Source: Puteibacter caeruleilacunae
GTDB lineage: Bacteria; Bacteroidota; Bacteroidia; Bacteroidales; Prolixibacteraceae
Assembly: GCA_005217565.1 (NCBI GenBank)
Contig: SJCO01000006.1
Location: 232,388-296,387, forward strand
Direction of reading: 5' to 3'
Length of the DNA: 64,000 bases
Shown here: positions 18,227-26,452 of the stretch, in pieces
Position numbering within the stretch: the stretch's first letter is position 1
How the letters are laid out: each line of letters begins with the position of its first letter
Program-made: the position numbers and the translations under genes
The notes under the pieces: model-generated
What the model was told of the DNA's origin: nothing
Databases searched by the model: none
Seen by the model: the letters and a program-made list of their open reading frames with translations, nothing else

Positions 18227-19270
18227 ATGATGAGAAAGTCTGGAGGAAAATATAAAAAAGATGGTGGTAAAACACCAATTAGCGACCGAAAGCAACGTTT
18301 TATCGATGGAGATGAGCGTTTGTTAAATCCAAAGAGCAAGTCTTTTAGGAAGAAGAAAACGGATTCGGGAAGAACAGAGGAGGAAGAGTCTGGAAGAAAG
18401 AAAAGCTTTAAAGGAAAATTTCGTGGAGCTGATTTTAAAGAAGGATTGCGGGGCAGAAATCAAGGTGATCGAAGAAAAAAGCCAGCTGGTACAGATTATT
18501 CCAAATCTACCGCAAAACCTGCAACGACACCAAAGAAGACTGTAAAAAGAGAAGATGACGGAACTGTTCGATTGAATAGATATCTGGCAAATGCAGGAGT
18601 GTGTTCTCGTCGAGAGGCTGACAAGTATATTGAGTCGGGTATTGTTACTGTTAATGGTAAAACTGTAACAGAATTAGGAGTACGAGTGAAACGTACCGAT
18701 GTTGTATGTTTCTCAGGAGAGCGTTTATCTATTGAGGATAAGGTGTACTTGTTATTGAACAAACCAAAGGGCTTTGTGACAACCATGGATGATCCTCATG
18801 CTGAAAAGACAGTTATGGACCTGGTTCAGAATGCATGTGAAGAGCGAATTTATCCTGTTGGACGTCTTGATAAGGATACAACTGGACTATTGCTTTTTAC
18901 CAATGATGGTGACCTTGCAAAGAAATTAACACATCCTTCAGGTAATAAGCGTAAGATTTATCATGCATTCCTTGATAAGGAAGTTACCAAAGCGGATATG
19001 ATCACCATGTCTGAGGGGCTTGAGTTAGAAGATGGATTTATTGCTCCTGATGCCATTCAATATGTGAACAGAGAAATTAAGAATGAAATCGGTATTGAAA
19101 TTCATTCAGGGAAGAATCGTGTTGTTCGTCGTTTCTTTGCTCATATGGGGTATCATGTTGAGAAGCTTGATCGTGTATATTTTGCAGGATTGACAAAAAA
19201 GAATTTACCAAGAGGAAAATATCGTTTCTTATCGAAGAAAGAGATTAGTTTCTTAAAAATGGGAGGTTGA
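18227..19270 (+). CDS. rluB: 23S rRNA pseudouridine synthase, RluB/RsuA family
   Basis: Isomerises a uridine in rRNA (U2605 in E. coli 23S for RluB). The first ~115 residues are a low-complexity, Lys/Arg/Gly-rich extension. Then come an S4 RNA-binding domain (VRLNRYLANAGVCSRREADKYI) and the catalytic domain with GRLDKDTTGLLLFTNDGDLAKKL carrying the catalytic Asp. The motif HPSGNKRKIYHAFLDKE is also typical. The basic N-terminal extension occurs in Bacteroidota and probably adds unspecific RNA contact. Target position is inferred from family only; RluE/RluF are alternatives. Confidence 0.88.
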   Translation: MMRKSGGKYKKDGGKTPISDRKQRFIDGDERLLNPKSKSFRKKKTDSGRTEEEESGRKKSFKGKFRGADFKEGLRGRNQGDRRKKPAGTDYSKSTAKPATTPKKTVKREDDGTVRLNRYLANAGVCSRREADKYIESGIVTVNGKTVTELGVRVKRTDVVCFSGERLSIEDKVYLLLNKPKGFVTTMDDPHAEKTVMDLVQNACEERIYPVGRLDKDTTGLLLFTNDGDLAKKLTHPSGNKRKIYHAFLDKEVTKADMITMSEGLELEDGFIAPDAIQYVNREIKNEIGIEIHSGKNRVVRRFFAHMGYHVEKLDRVYFAGLTKKNLPRGKYRFLSKKEISFLKMGG

Positions 19271-19430
19271 TCCTTTCATTTTTAAGAATTAAAGAGGATT
19301 GTCTGGGGGAAAAAAGATAGGAGAGATTATGTCTGTGTTAAGTTTTTTTGTGTTTTTTTGAAGAAATGTTAAATACAGATTGATTTTTTATGTAATTTTT
19401 CGAACTCAATTAGGACTAATCATATAGAAA

Positions 19431-19919
19431 TTGAAAGAGGATTTTGTAAATATCATCACTGAAAACCAAGGTATAATACACAAAGTTTGTAGTATTTATT
19501 GTGATAATGAGGAAGATAGGAAGGACTTGTTCCAGGAGATACTAGCACAACTTTGGAAATCATACGCTTCGTTTCGGAGTGAATCAAAATTCTCGACCTG
19601 GATGTATCGGGTAGCTCTTAATACTGCTATTACGAGTTTTAAAAGAGGGAAGAGGCAACCAGATCGTACAAATCTACCGGAAGGAAACATTCAAATTCCT
19701 GACGAAGGATACGATATGGAGACTGAGGAGCAGATTAAGCATTTGTATAAAGCTATCAGTAAACTGACAGGAATTGAGAAGTCTATAATTCTTCTTTATC
19801 TCGAAAATCATCCTTATGAGGAGATTGCTGAGATTACGGGGATAACACAGAACTATGTTCGAGTAAAGATGAACCGTATAAAGAAGAAGTTGAAAAAATT
19901 GATGAACGTCAAAGACTAA
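19431..19919 (+). CDS. ECF-type RNA polymerase sigma factor
   Basis: A 162-residue sigma-70 family protein with region 2 (residues about 10-80, including DRKDLFQEILAQLWKSYASFRSESKFSTWMYRVALN) and region 4 (about 105-155, GIEKSIILLYLENHPYEEIAEITGITQNYVRVKMNRIKKKLK). There is no in-frame ATG before region 2, and an in-frame TAG lies two codons upstream of the TTG at 19431. The start is therefore a TTG. A membrane protein gene follows after 40 bases and is the likely anti-sigma or partner. The regulon cannot be told from sequence. Confidence 0.9.
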   Translation: MKEDFVNIITENQGIIHKVCSIYCDNEEDRKDLFQEILAQLWKSYASFRSESKFSTWMYRVALNTAITSFKRGKRQPDRTNLPEGNIQIPDEGYDMETEEQIKHLYKAISKLTGIEKSIILLYLENHPYEEIAEITGITQNYVRVKMNRIKKKLKKLMNVKD

Positions 19920-19959
19920 GCATGTGGGGGTAACAGTCTTTGAAGTAAATTGAGTGTAC

Positions 19960-20634
19960 ATGGAACTTGAAGATTTGAGATCGGTATGGCAGCAGGCATC
20001 TGATAGGGAAGCTGGTAAAAAAGCTTTAGATGCAGAGCAGATTAAGAATCTGTTAGGGAAGCAAACGAGAAGCATTGTTGATAAGATAGATTTAAATATC
20101 AAGATAAGTTTTGGTTTAATCTTTGCAATGATTGTTTATTTTTTCCTGGAACAGTATATCTTAACTCCGCAGTTTTCTACGTTTGTTCCTGTGGAGATTC
20201 CTAAATGGGTATCTGTATCAAACGCAGTTTCTTACGTATTGGTGATTGCTGTGTTTATTTACTTTTGGACTTGTTATCGGAAGATTGATACAAAATCCAT
20301 TAGTACCAAGAACCTGAAAGAATCATTAATTAGTCTGCTTAAGGCTCTTCATATATTTAATAAACTTTTCTATTTCACATTAGCTATCGTTTTGTTGCTA
20401 ATAGGAATAACTTTTACTGCAGGTATGTATTTAGGAATTGAGTATAACATGCAGGAGATGGAAATGGAATTATCAACAGGAAAAGTGTTATTAATGGTTG
20501 GCCTTGGATTAGCGGCTTTATCCTTCTTTTTATGGGTGTTTTACTCACTTTATAAATGGATATTTAATCGACTATATGGACGATATCTCGTGCAGCTTGA
20601 AGATACATTGAAAGAATTAAACGAAACAGAATAA
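19960..20634 (+). CDS. Membrane protein partnered with the ECF sigma factor
   Basis: A 224-residue protein with a cytosolic N-terminal helix region (about 1-45, MELEDLRSVWQQASDREAGKKALDAEQIKNLL) and four predicted membrane helices (about 45-66, 85-105, 130-155 and 168-195). It has no classical zinc-binding anti-sigma signature. The position directly after an ECF sigma gene, and the amphipathic N-terminal segment, suggest it holds the sigma factor at the membrane. That is inference. The ATG at 19960 was preferred over a GTG two codons upstream. A strong terminator closes the pair. Confidence 0.75.
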   Translation: MELEDLRSVWQQASDREAGKKALDAEQIKNLLGKQTRSIVDKIDLNIKISFGLIFAMIVYFFLEQYILTPQFSTFVPVEIPKWVSVSNAVSYVLVIAVFIYFWTCYRKIDTKSISTKNLKESLISLLKALHIFNKLFYFTLAIVLLLIGITFTAGMYLGIEYNMQEMEMELSTGKVLLMVGLGLAALSFFLWVFYSLYKWIFNRLYGRYLVQLEDTLKELNETE

Positions 20635-20640
20635 ATTATA

Positions 20641-20672
20641 AATCCCGGATATTTACTCCGGGATTTTTTTAT
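20641..20672 (+). terminator. Terminator of the ECF sigma operon
   Basis: AATCCCGG (20641-20648) pairs with CCGGGATT (20658-20665), followed by T residues. Confidence 0.88.
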
Positions 20673-20731
20673 GTCAAAATATTCGTATGTGTCTAAATTA
20701 TTACAACTTAGGAACTTCTACCTTTTATTCC

Positions 20732-20739
20732 TATCTTTG
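20732..20739 (+). promoter_or_regulatory. Probable era-der promoter -7 box
   Basis: TATCTTTG is an exact TAnnTTTG. It lies 118 bases before era, which implies a long 5' leader. No riboswitch was recognised in that leader. Confidence 0.55.
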
Positions 20740-20856
20740 CCGCGAAAAATAAAATCTTCTGACTTCATAAGTTAAAAAACAGACTTATAGAGAAGGAGGG
20801 TAATGTTGTGATTCTCAGTGGGAAAGCAGCATTTAACGCTTCATATAGAATAGGTA

Positions 20857-21741
20857 ATGGCACATAAATCAGGATTTGTAAATATTATAGGTAATCCTAA
20901 TGTAGGAAAATCAACTTTAATGAATGCGTTGGTTGGAGAGAAGCTTTCGATTATTACATCGAAGATGCAGACAACCCGTCATCGTATTAAAGGAATCGTT
21001 AGTGGGGAAGACTTTCAGATAGTTTATTCCGACACACCTGGTATTTTGAAGCCTAATTATAAGCTTCAGGAATCAATGATGAAATTTGTCGACACTGCTT
21101 TGACTGATGCCGATGTGATTTTGTATGTTACTGATATTTACGAAACAGCCGACAAGAATGAGGAATATTTGGAGAAGATTCAAAAGACAGATATTCCGGT
21201 ATTGTTGATCCTTAATAAGATTGATCAATCTACTCAAGAGAAAGTGGTTGAGAAGTATGATTACTGGAAGGAGAAACTACCTAATGCAACAATATTTCCT
21301 GTGTCGGCACTTGAAAAGTTTAACGTGGCTCCAATCTTTGATAAAATCATGGAGTCGCTACCCGAGGGACCTGCTTATTTTTCAAAAGATGATTTAACCG
21401 ATCGAAATGAACGATTCTTTGCTCAGGAAATTATAAGGGAAAAGATATTGCTTCATTATAAAAAGGAAGTCCCTTATTCTGTAGAGGTGGTAATTGAGTC
21501 GTTTAAAGAAGAGAAAAATCTTATTCGTATTGCTGGTGTAATTCACGTTAGTCGTGATAGTCAGAAAGGAATTATTATCGGACATCAGGGAAAATCTTTA
21601 AAGCGTGTGGGAACAGAGGCGCGAAAAGATATGGAAGAGTTCTTCGATAAGAAGGTGTTCTTAGAGATGTTTGTTAAAGTGAAAAAGGATTGGCGAGATA
21701 AAGAAAATAATCTTCGTCAGTTTGGATATGAGCAGCAATAA
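20857..21741 (+). CDS. era: GTPase Era
   Basis: Essential GTPase for 30S assembly that binds the 3' end of 16S rRNA. The G-domain motifs are GNPNVGKST (P-loop, about 12-20), DTPG, NKID and SA(L). The C-terminal KH domain includes GIIIGHQGKSLKRVGTEARKDMEEF. The 294-residue length is normal. It is followed by der after 36 bases, so two ribosome-assembly GTPases share one transcript. Confidence 0.97.
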   Translation: MAHKSGFVNIIGNPNVGKSTLMNALVGEKLSIITSKMQTTRHRIKGIVSGEDFQIVYSDTPGILKPNYKLQESMMKFVDTALTDADVILYVTDIYETADKNEEYLEKIQKTDIPVLLILNKIDQSTQEKVVEKYDYWKEKLPNATIFPVSALEKFNVAPIFDKIMESLPEGPAYFSKDDLTDRNERFFAQEIIREKILLHYKKEVPYSVEVVIESFKEEKNLIRIAGVIHVSRDSQKGIIIGHQGKSLKRVGTEARKDMEEFFDKKVFLEMFVKVKKDWRDKENNLRQFGYEQQ

Positions 21742-21777
21742 AGAATAGGTGTTAAAGAGAAAAATTAATTACAGAAT

Positions 21778-23085
21778 ATGAGCAATATAGTAGCCATAGT
21801 TGGTAGACCAAATGTAGGTAAATCGACTTTATTTAATCGATTTACAGAGACGAGGAAAGCCATTGTTAATGAAACTGCCGGAGTGACTCGTGATAGAAAT
21901 TACGGGAAAGTAGAGTGGAATGGTGTAGAGTTTTCATTGATTGATACCGGAGGTTATGTGGTTAATTCAGATGATGTTTTCGAAGAAGAGATTCGTAAGC
22001 AGGTTCATCTGGCTATCGATGAAGCTGATGTAATTCTTTTTGTTGTAGACGTAGAACTAGGTATCACTGATATGGATGATGCTGTAGCACAGATCCTTCG
22101 TCGCACACAGAAGAAGGTATTCCTTGTTGTTAACAAGGTTGATAATAATGATCGTCGCTATGAGGCAACAGAGTTTTATAGCTTAGGATTAGGAGATATC
22201 TTCTGTATTTCATCGATCAATGGTTCGGGTACTGGTGATTTATTGGATGATGTAGTTGAGGCTCTGCCTAAAAAGGTAGAGGAAGAAGATGTTACTAATA
22301 TTCCACGTTTTGCGATTGTTGGTAGACCAAATGTAGGGAAATCATCTTTCGTAAATGCATTGACTGGCGAAGATAGAAATATCGTAACAGATGTTGCTGG
22401 AACAACTCGTGATGCAATTAATACGCGATACAATAAATTTGGTCATGATTTTGTTCTTGTTGATACTGCAGGACTAAGAAAGAAAACCAAGGTTAAGGAA
22501 GATCTTGAGTTTTATTCTGTAATTCGCTCCGTGCGTACAATTGAAAGTGCCGATGTATGTATTTTGATGTTAGATGCAACAAGGGGGATCGAAGCTCAGG
22601 ATGTTAACATTTTCAACTTGGTATGGCGTAACCGTAAAGGTATTGTGATTCTTGTGAATAAGTGGGACTTAATTGAGAAGGATACTAATACGGTGAATAA
22701 GTTCACAAAGGATATTCTTGAGCGTTTAGCTCCATTTACAGATGTTCCAATTTTGTTTACATCAGCAATTACTAAGCAGCGTGTATTTCAGGCATTAGAG
22801 ACTGCTGTAGCAGTTTATGAGAACAGATCTACACGTATTAAAACATCGGAATTGAATGATGTAATGCTTAATGTTATTGAGGAATTCCAACCACCTGCAT
22901 ACAAGGGTAAGTATATTAAGATTAAGTTCGTGACGCAGTTGCCTACAGCAACGCCAACTTTCGCATTTTATGCTAACTTACCACAGTATATTAAGGATCC
23001 TTATAAGAGATATCTTGAGAATCAGTTAAGAGAGAACTTTAATTTGGAAGGTGTTCCAATTCAGATTTTCTTTAGAAAGAAATAA
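21778..23085 (+). CDS. der: GTPase Der (EngA)
   Basis: Double GTPase for 50S subunit assembly. Two G domains in tandem each start with GRPNVGKS (about 8-15 and 182-189) and each has DT(G/A)G and NK(V/W)D motifs. They are followed by a C-terminal KH-like domain ([25 protein letters not shown]). The 435-residue length is normal. Second gene of the era-der operon, which ends at a hairpin shared with recQ. Confidence 0.98.
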   Translation: MSNIVAIVGRPNVGKSTLFNRFTETRKAIVNETAGVTRDRNYGKVEWNGVEFSLIDTGGYVVNSDDVFEEEIRKQVHLAIDEADVILFVVDVELGITDMDDAVAQILRRTQKKVFLVVNKVDNNDRRYEATEFYSLGLGDIFCISSINGSGTGDLLDDVVEALPKKVEEEDVTNIPRFAIVGRPNVGKSSFVNALTGEDRNIVTDVAGTTRDAINTRYNKFGHDFVLVDTAGLRKKTKVKEDLEFYSVIRSVRTIESADVCILMLDATRGIEAQDVNIFNLVWRNRKGIVILVNKWDLIEKDTNTVNKFTKDILERLAPFTDVPILFTSAITKQRVFQALETAVAVYENRSTRIKTSELNDVMLNVIEEFQPPAYKGKYIKIKFVTQLPTATPTFAFYANLPQYIKDPYKRYLENQLRENFNLEGVPIQIFFRKK

Positions 23086-23111
23086 AAGCAGACAAAAGCA
23101 TATTGCAAAAA

Positions 23112-23147
23112 AAAACTCCTCACCAGATTATTCTAGTGGGGAGTTTT
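23112..23147. terminator. Bidirectional terminator between der and recQ
   Basis: AAAACTCCTCAC (23112-23123) pairs with GTGGGGAGTTTT (23136-23147), including one wobble. A and T runs flank it on the two sides. Confidence 0.82.
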
Positions 23148-23171
23148 TATTTTAATCCAGTTATTGAATAA

Positions 23172-25310
23172 CTAGTTCTCTTGTATCTTTAACCATGTTA
23201 AGATGATTCTGATCTTTCCGAAATCAACTTTACCATCCAGGTGGTCATAGTAGTGTTTTAATGGATCATCATATCCATAGATAAATGTTGCCTCTTCAAC
23301 TCCACTTATTTCTCTAGGAGTTGCTAGTTCATGTATGTTTATTTTTTCACCATTGGTCATTAGGTGGGCTATATGAGAATAGACTGTTGTTTCCTGCATA
23401 TTTCTCATTCGAGCTATCTCTGTTATTTTATAGCCTTCTTTAAATAAATCGGCAGTTTCTTTATAGGCATTGCCTTTTTGTTTTCCACTTAAATAACTAT
23501 CAATGGCATCAATGAATATATCTGCGTACTGATTTGCTTTATGTTCTCCTACTCCATGGATATCGAGAAATTCCCCATAGCTTTGTGGCGCTTTTGTAGC
23601 CATGTCGCGCAGACTGGCGTCGCTGAATACTACATAAGCAGGTCTGTTGATTTCTCCTGCAAGTGTATTTCGTAATTGTCGAAGAATTTCAAATAAAGAA
23701 GCGTCAACAGGTCCCGTGGATACCTCTTTCTTGATCTTCTTCTTCTGACTTTCCTGTCGCTCTTTAATGGTATCGGGAGTAACCAGTTTTACCTGCTTAC
23801 CTTCAAACAAGATAGCATTGCTAAGAGGTGTAAGCTTAAGGTTGTAATGGTCTTTATAGTCGAGTTCTACAATTCCTTGCTGTATAAATTGCTGGAAGAA
23901 TAATTGCCATCCAAAGGCCGTGATGTCACTTCCTGCTCCAAATGTCTTGATCTGGTGAAAACCAAATTGTTTTACGGTTGACGACATGCTTCCCTTAAGT
24001 ATGTCAATCAATGTTGAGATGTTGGCTTTTTGTTGTACCCTCATGACAGCTGATAGTGCTTTTTGGGCAAGTATCGTACCATCGAAATATCGAGGGGGAT
24101 TCTCACAAACATCACAGTTTTTGCAATCCTCTTCTGGTATCTCTCCAAAATAGGTCATTAATATCTTACGCCGACAGACCTGACCTTCTGCAAATTCCTG
24201 CATTCGCTCTAGTTTAGCCTTTTGGATTTCTTTGTATTTATTGTCTGAAATATCATCAATAAATTTCATGTGTGTCTGTACGTCTCGGTAGCTATAAAAA
24301 AGTATAGTCTCAGCTGGATCTCCATCCCTTCCTGCACGACCAATCTCCTGATAATAGCTTTCAAGATTACCAGGCATGTTGAAATGGATAACAAATCGTA
24401 CATCAGGTTTGTCAATTCCCATTCCGAAAGCTACTGTAGCGCAGATGATAGCTGTTCTTCCACTGATAAAATCATCTTGAACCTTACTTCTAGATTCAGC
24501 ATCAATACCTGCATGGTAGAAGTCGGCATTAAATCCTGCAACAGCAAGTTTTTCTGCTAATCTTTCGGTTGAGGCCCTACTACTGCAATAGATTATACCA
24601 CTACTATCTCTATGGCGTCTAATAATCTTAACGATCTGTTCGTATTTTTTCTGTCCTGGTAGAACCGCGAGTGATAAATTAGGGCGATCAAATGAAGAGA
24701 TGAAGTATTTAGGATTACGTAATCCCAATAGCTCGCCAATGTCTGATCTAACCGCTTTGTCGGCAGTAGCTGTTAATGCCACAACAGGTACATTCGGAAA
24801 CGAGCGCTTTAATGCAGATAATTTTTTGTATTCAGGTCGAAAATGATGTCCCCAACTACTAACACAATGCGCTTCATCAATTGCAAAAAGCTTTACATTT
24901 AATTCAGGAATAGATTGAAAAAATGATTGTGTGTATAGTCGCTCTGGGGAAACGTACAAAAGTTTTATTTTGCCTTGATTAAGCTTGATTCTGATGCTTT
25001 GTTCCTCCTCTGGTGTGAGGGATGAGTTAAGATAGGCAGCTTCAATGCCATTTGATTTGAGGCTTTCAACCTGATCTTTCATTAAAGCAATTAATGGTGA
25101 AACTACAAGTGTCAATCCATCTAATACCAGAGCAGGAAGCTGGTAACAAATGGATTTACCACCTCCGGTTGGCATAAGTACAACAGCATCTTTCCCTTCC
25201 AATAGATGCGTAATAACCTCGCGTTGTTGAGGTCTGAAGGTACTGTATCCAAAATGCCGGCGTAATGTTTTTTCCAAAGACCGATCGGTATTAGTTGCGA
25301 ATAATCCCAT
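23172..25310 (-). CDS. recQ: ATP-dependent DNA helicase RecQ
   Basis: 3'-5' superfamily 2 helicase used in recombination and fork repair. Domains: motif 0 (FGYSTFRPQQREVI), Walker A (MPTGGGKSICYQLPAL, about 45-60), DEAH box (AIDEAHCVSSWGHHFRPEY), helicase C-terminal motifs (GMGIDKPDVRFVIH, QEIGRAGRDG), a zinc-binding RQC region with cysteines (CRRKIL...CKNCDVCENP) and an HRDC domain (FEILRQLRNTLAGE). A helix-turn-helix-like tail follows. The ATG at 25310 (712 residues) was preferred over a GTG eight codons earlier. A good promoter lies 55-85 bases upstream. Confidence 0.96.
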   Translation of the reverse strand: MGLFATNTDRSLEKTLRRHFGYSTFRPQQREVITHLLEGKDAVVLMPTGGGKSICYQLPALVLDGLTLVVSPLIALMKDQVESLKSNGIEAAYLNSSLTPEEEQSIRIKLNQGKIKLLYVSPERLYTQSFFQSIPELNVKLFAIDEAHCVSSWGHHFRPEYKKLSALKRSFPNVPVVALTATADKAVRSDIGELLGLRNPKYFISSFDRPNLSLAVLPGQKKYEQIVKIIRRHRDSSGIIYCSSRASTERLAEKLAVAGFNADFYHAGIDAESRSKVQDDFISGRTAIICATVAFGMGIDKPDVRFVIHFNMPGNLESYYQEIGRAGRDGDPAETILFYSYRDVQTHMKFIDDISDNKYKEIQKAKLERMQEFAEGQVCRRKILMTYFGEIPEEDCKNCDVCENPPRYFDGTILAQKALSAVMRVQQKANISTLIDILKGSMSSTVKQFGFHQIKTFGAGSDITAFGWQLFFQQFIQQGIVELDYKDHYNLKLTPLSNAILFEGKQVKLVTPDTIKERQESQKKKIKKEVSTGPVDASLFEILRQLRNTLAGEINRPAYVVFSDASLRDMATKAPQSYGEFLDIHGVGEHKANQYADIFIDAIDSYLSGKQKGNAYKETADLFKEGYKITEIARMRNMQETTVYSHIAHLMTNGEKINIHELATPREISGVEEATFIYGYDDPLKHYYDHLDGKVDFGKIRIILTWLKIQEN

Positions 25311-25364
25311 GTAAAACTTTGTTGTTAAACTCACCCAGGAGGGTACATCAAATTTTAAAGCCTA

Positions 25365-25395
25365 CAAAAGTAACTATCCTTTTTGGAAACAACAA
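25365..25395 (-). promoter_or_regulatory. recQ promoter (TTG-N20-TACTTTTG)
   Basis: On the minus strand TTG (25393-25395) is followed after 20 bases by TACTTTTG (25365-25372), matching the Bacteroidota consensus. Confidence 0.7.
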
Positions 25396-25433
25396 TATGA
25401 AATGATTCTAGCTGCCTTGTTTTTACGAAATAA

Positions 25434-25463
25434 AAAAGAGGTTGTGCCCCAACAACCTCTTTT
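25434..25463 (-). terminator. Terminator of the secreted beta-protein gene
   Basis: AAAAGAGGTTGT (25434-25445) pairs perfectly with ACAACCTCTTTT (25452-25463). On the minus strand a T run follows. It lies 88 bases past the stop of the upstream minus-strand gene. Confidence 0.85.
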
Positions 25464-25550
25464 ACATCTCAAAATTACTCCACTTCTATTATCCCAATTT
25501 AGCCCCGATCCTTGTATTTTTCATATAGGTATAATAATGTCTTTCGTTGC

Positions 25551-26141
25551 TTATAATACTTCTCTTGCAGTAAACTTCACGTCAGTATTGTATGATCCTT
25601 TTTTCAAATCCTGGTTGAAGATTGATTCTTTCTTCATGGTATTTCTTTGAGTTCCCATTTCCCAGTAGATTGTGAATCGGTTTGTGTCATGATCACCAGC
25701 ATTCATATCTTTCCCATTGTAACCTAGAATTGTTGTCTCATTGCTCTTTTTAAGTGCAAGAGGACCATTGTCAGTGTAGTTGCTAATAGGATTACCCTGG
25801 AATTCTGCAGTAAGTCCTACGTTCGCAAGATCCATCTTGTCTTTCTGATTTGTATGAGTGAAATCTTTACTTGCTACAAATGTTAGAACCCAGTTGGTGG
25901 TTGAAGAAACAGAACCTGTTGAAGAGTATTCTCCTCCTTTTTGACCTAAACCATTCTTATAATGCTCAAGAGTTGTGAAATCGAATACGATATCTGATTG
26001 ATCTAATTTAAGTGCAATTGTAGTATTAAGATTGGCGGTAAGATTGATCGTTTTTGCATCATCTTTGGCTACCTGTGCTGAAACTGATGTTCCTACTAAT
26101 GCTACTAATACAACTGCGATTAAAGTTCTTAAAGTTTTCAT
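25551..26141 (-). CDS. Secreted protein of unknown function
   Basis: I do not recognise the family. The ATG at 26141 gives a 196-residue protein with a standard signal peptide (MKTLRTLIAVVLVALVGTSVSAQ). The mature part is rich in Thr, Asn, Lys and Asp with alternating beta pattern (INLTANLNTTIALKLDQSDIVFDF), like a single beta-sandwich such as pilin- or WxL-type surface proteins. That comparison is by appearance only. There are no cysteines in the mature part and no anchor. The frame upstream of 26141 (basic, KRKRRKK) lies in the leader and is not part of the protein. Confidence 0.65.
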   Translation of the reverse strand: MKTLRTLIAVVLVALVGTSVSAQVAKDDAKTINLTANLNTTIALKLDQSDIVFDFTTLEHYKNGLGQKGGEYSSTGSVSSTTNWVLTFVASKDFTHTNQKDKMDLANVGLTAEFQGNPISNYTDNGPLALKKSNETTILGYNGKDMNAGDHDTNRFTIYWEMGTQRNTMKKESIFNQDLKKGSYNTDVKFTAREVL

Positions 26142-26452
26142 GATATTCGTTTTTATAATTTTTTTTCGTCGTTTACGCTTAGGGTATATCAATAGGCGTG
26201 CCATAATTTATAAGTGTCACGATATCAGGGACGTAGTGGTGTTTTGTGATTGTCGAAGTATTGCAGTTGCTATTCGAAAATGAATAGATAAAAAGTGTCG
26301 TAGGATTGGATAGTTAAAGTATTCTGTATAAAGTGCAGATAGCTAGGGTGTTCTGTTGGTGTCTTCGAAAACGAACAGGCTTCTCCGAATAACGAAGAGG
26401 GGGGGGTATTGATAAAAGAAGTACAGCAAAACACTGTACTTCTGCCCTGTTA
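26142..26452. other. Spacer between the secreted protein gene and the GH15 gene
   Basis: 311 bases. The right end carries the GH15 terminator; the rest is the long upstream region of the secreted-protein gene. No consensus -7 box was found there, and no coding sequence is supported. Confidence 0.5.
26417..26443 (-). terminator. GH15 gene terminator
   Basis: AGAAGTACAG (26417-26426) pairs perfectly with CTGTACTTCT (26434-26443). On the minus strand TTTT follows, starting ten bases past the stop codon. Confidence 0.75.

Noticed and set aside
20740-20856. The 117-base era leader as a riboswitch or small RNA
   Set aside because: No known riboswitch core or strong structure was recognised by eye.
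25402-25650. An 82-codon plus-strand frame
   Set aside because: It runs through a perfect terminator and the 3' end of the secreted-protein gene on the other strand.
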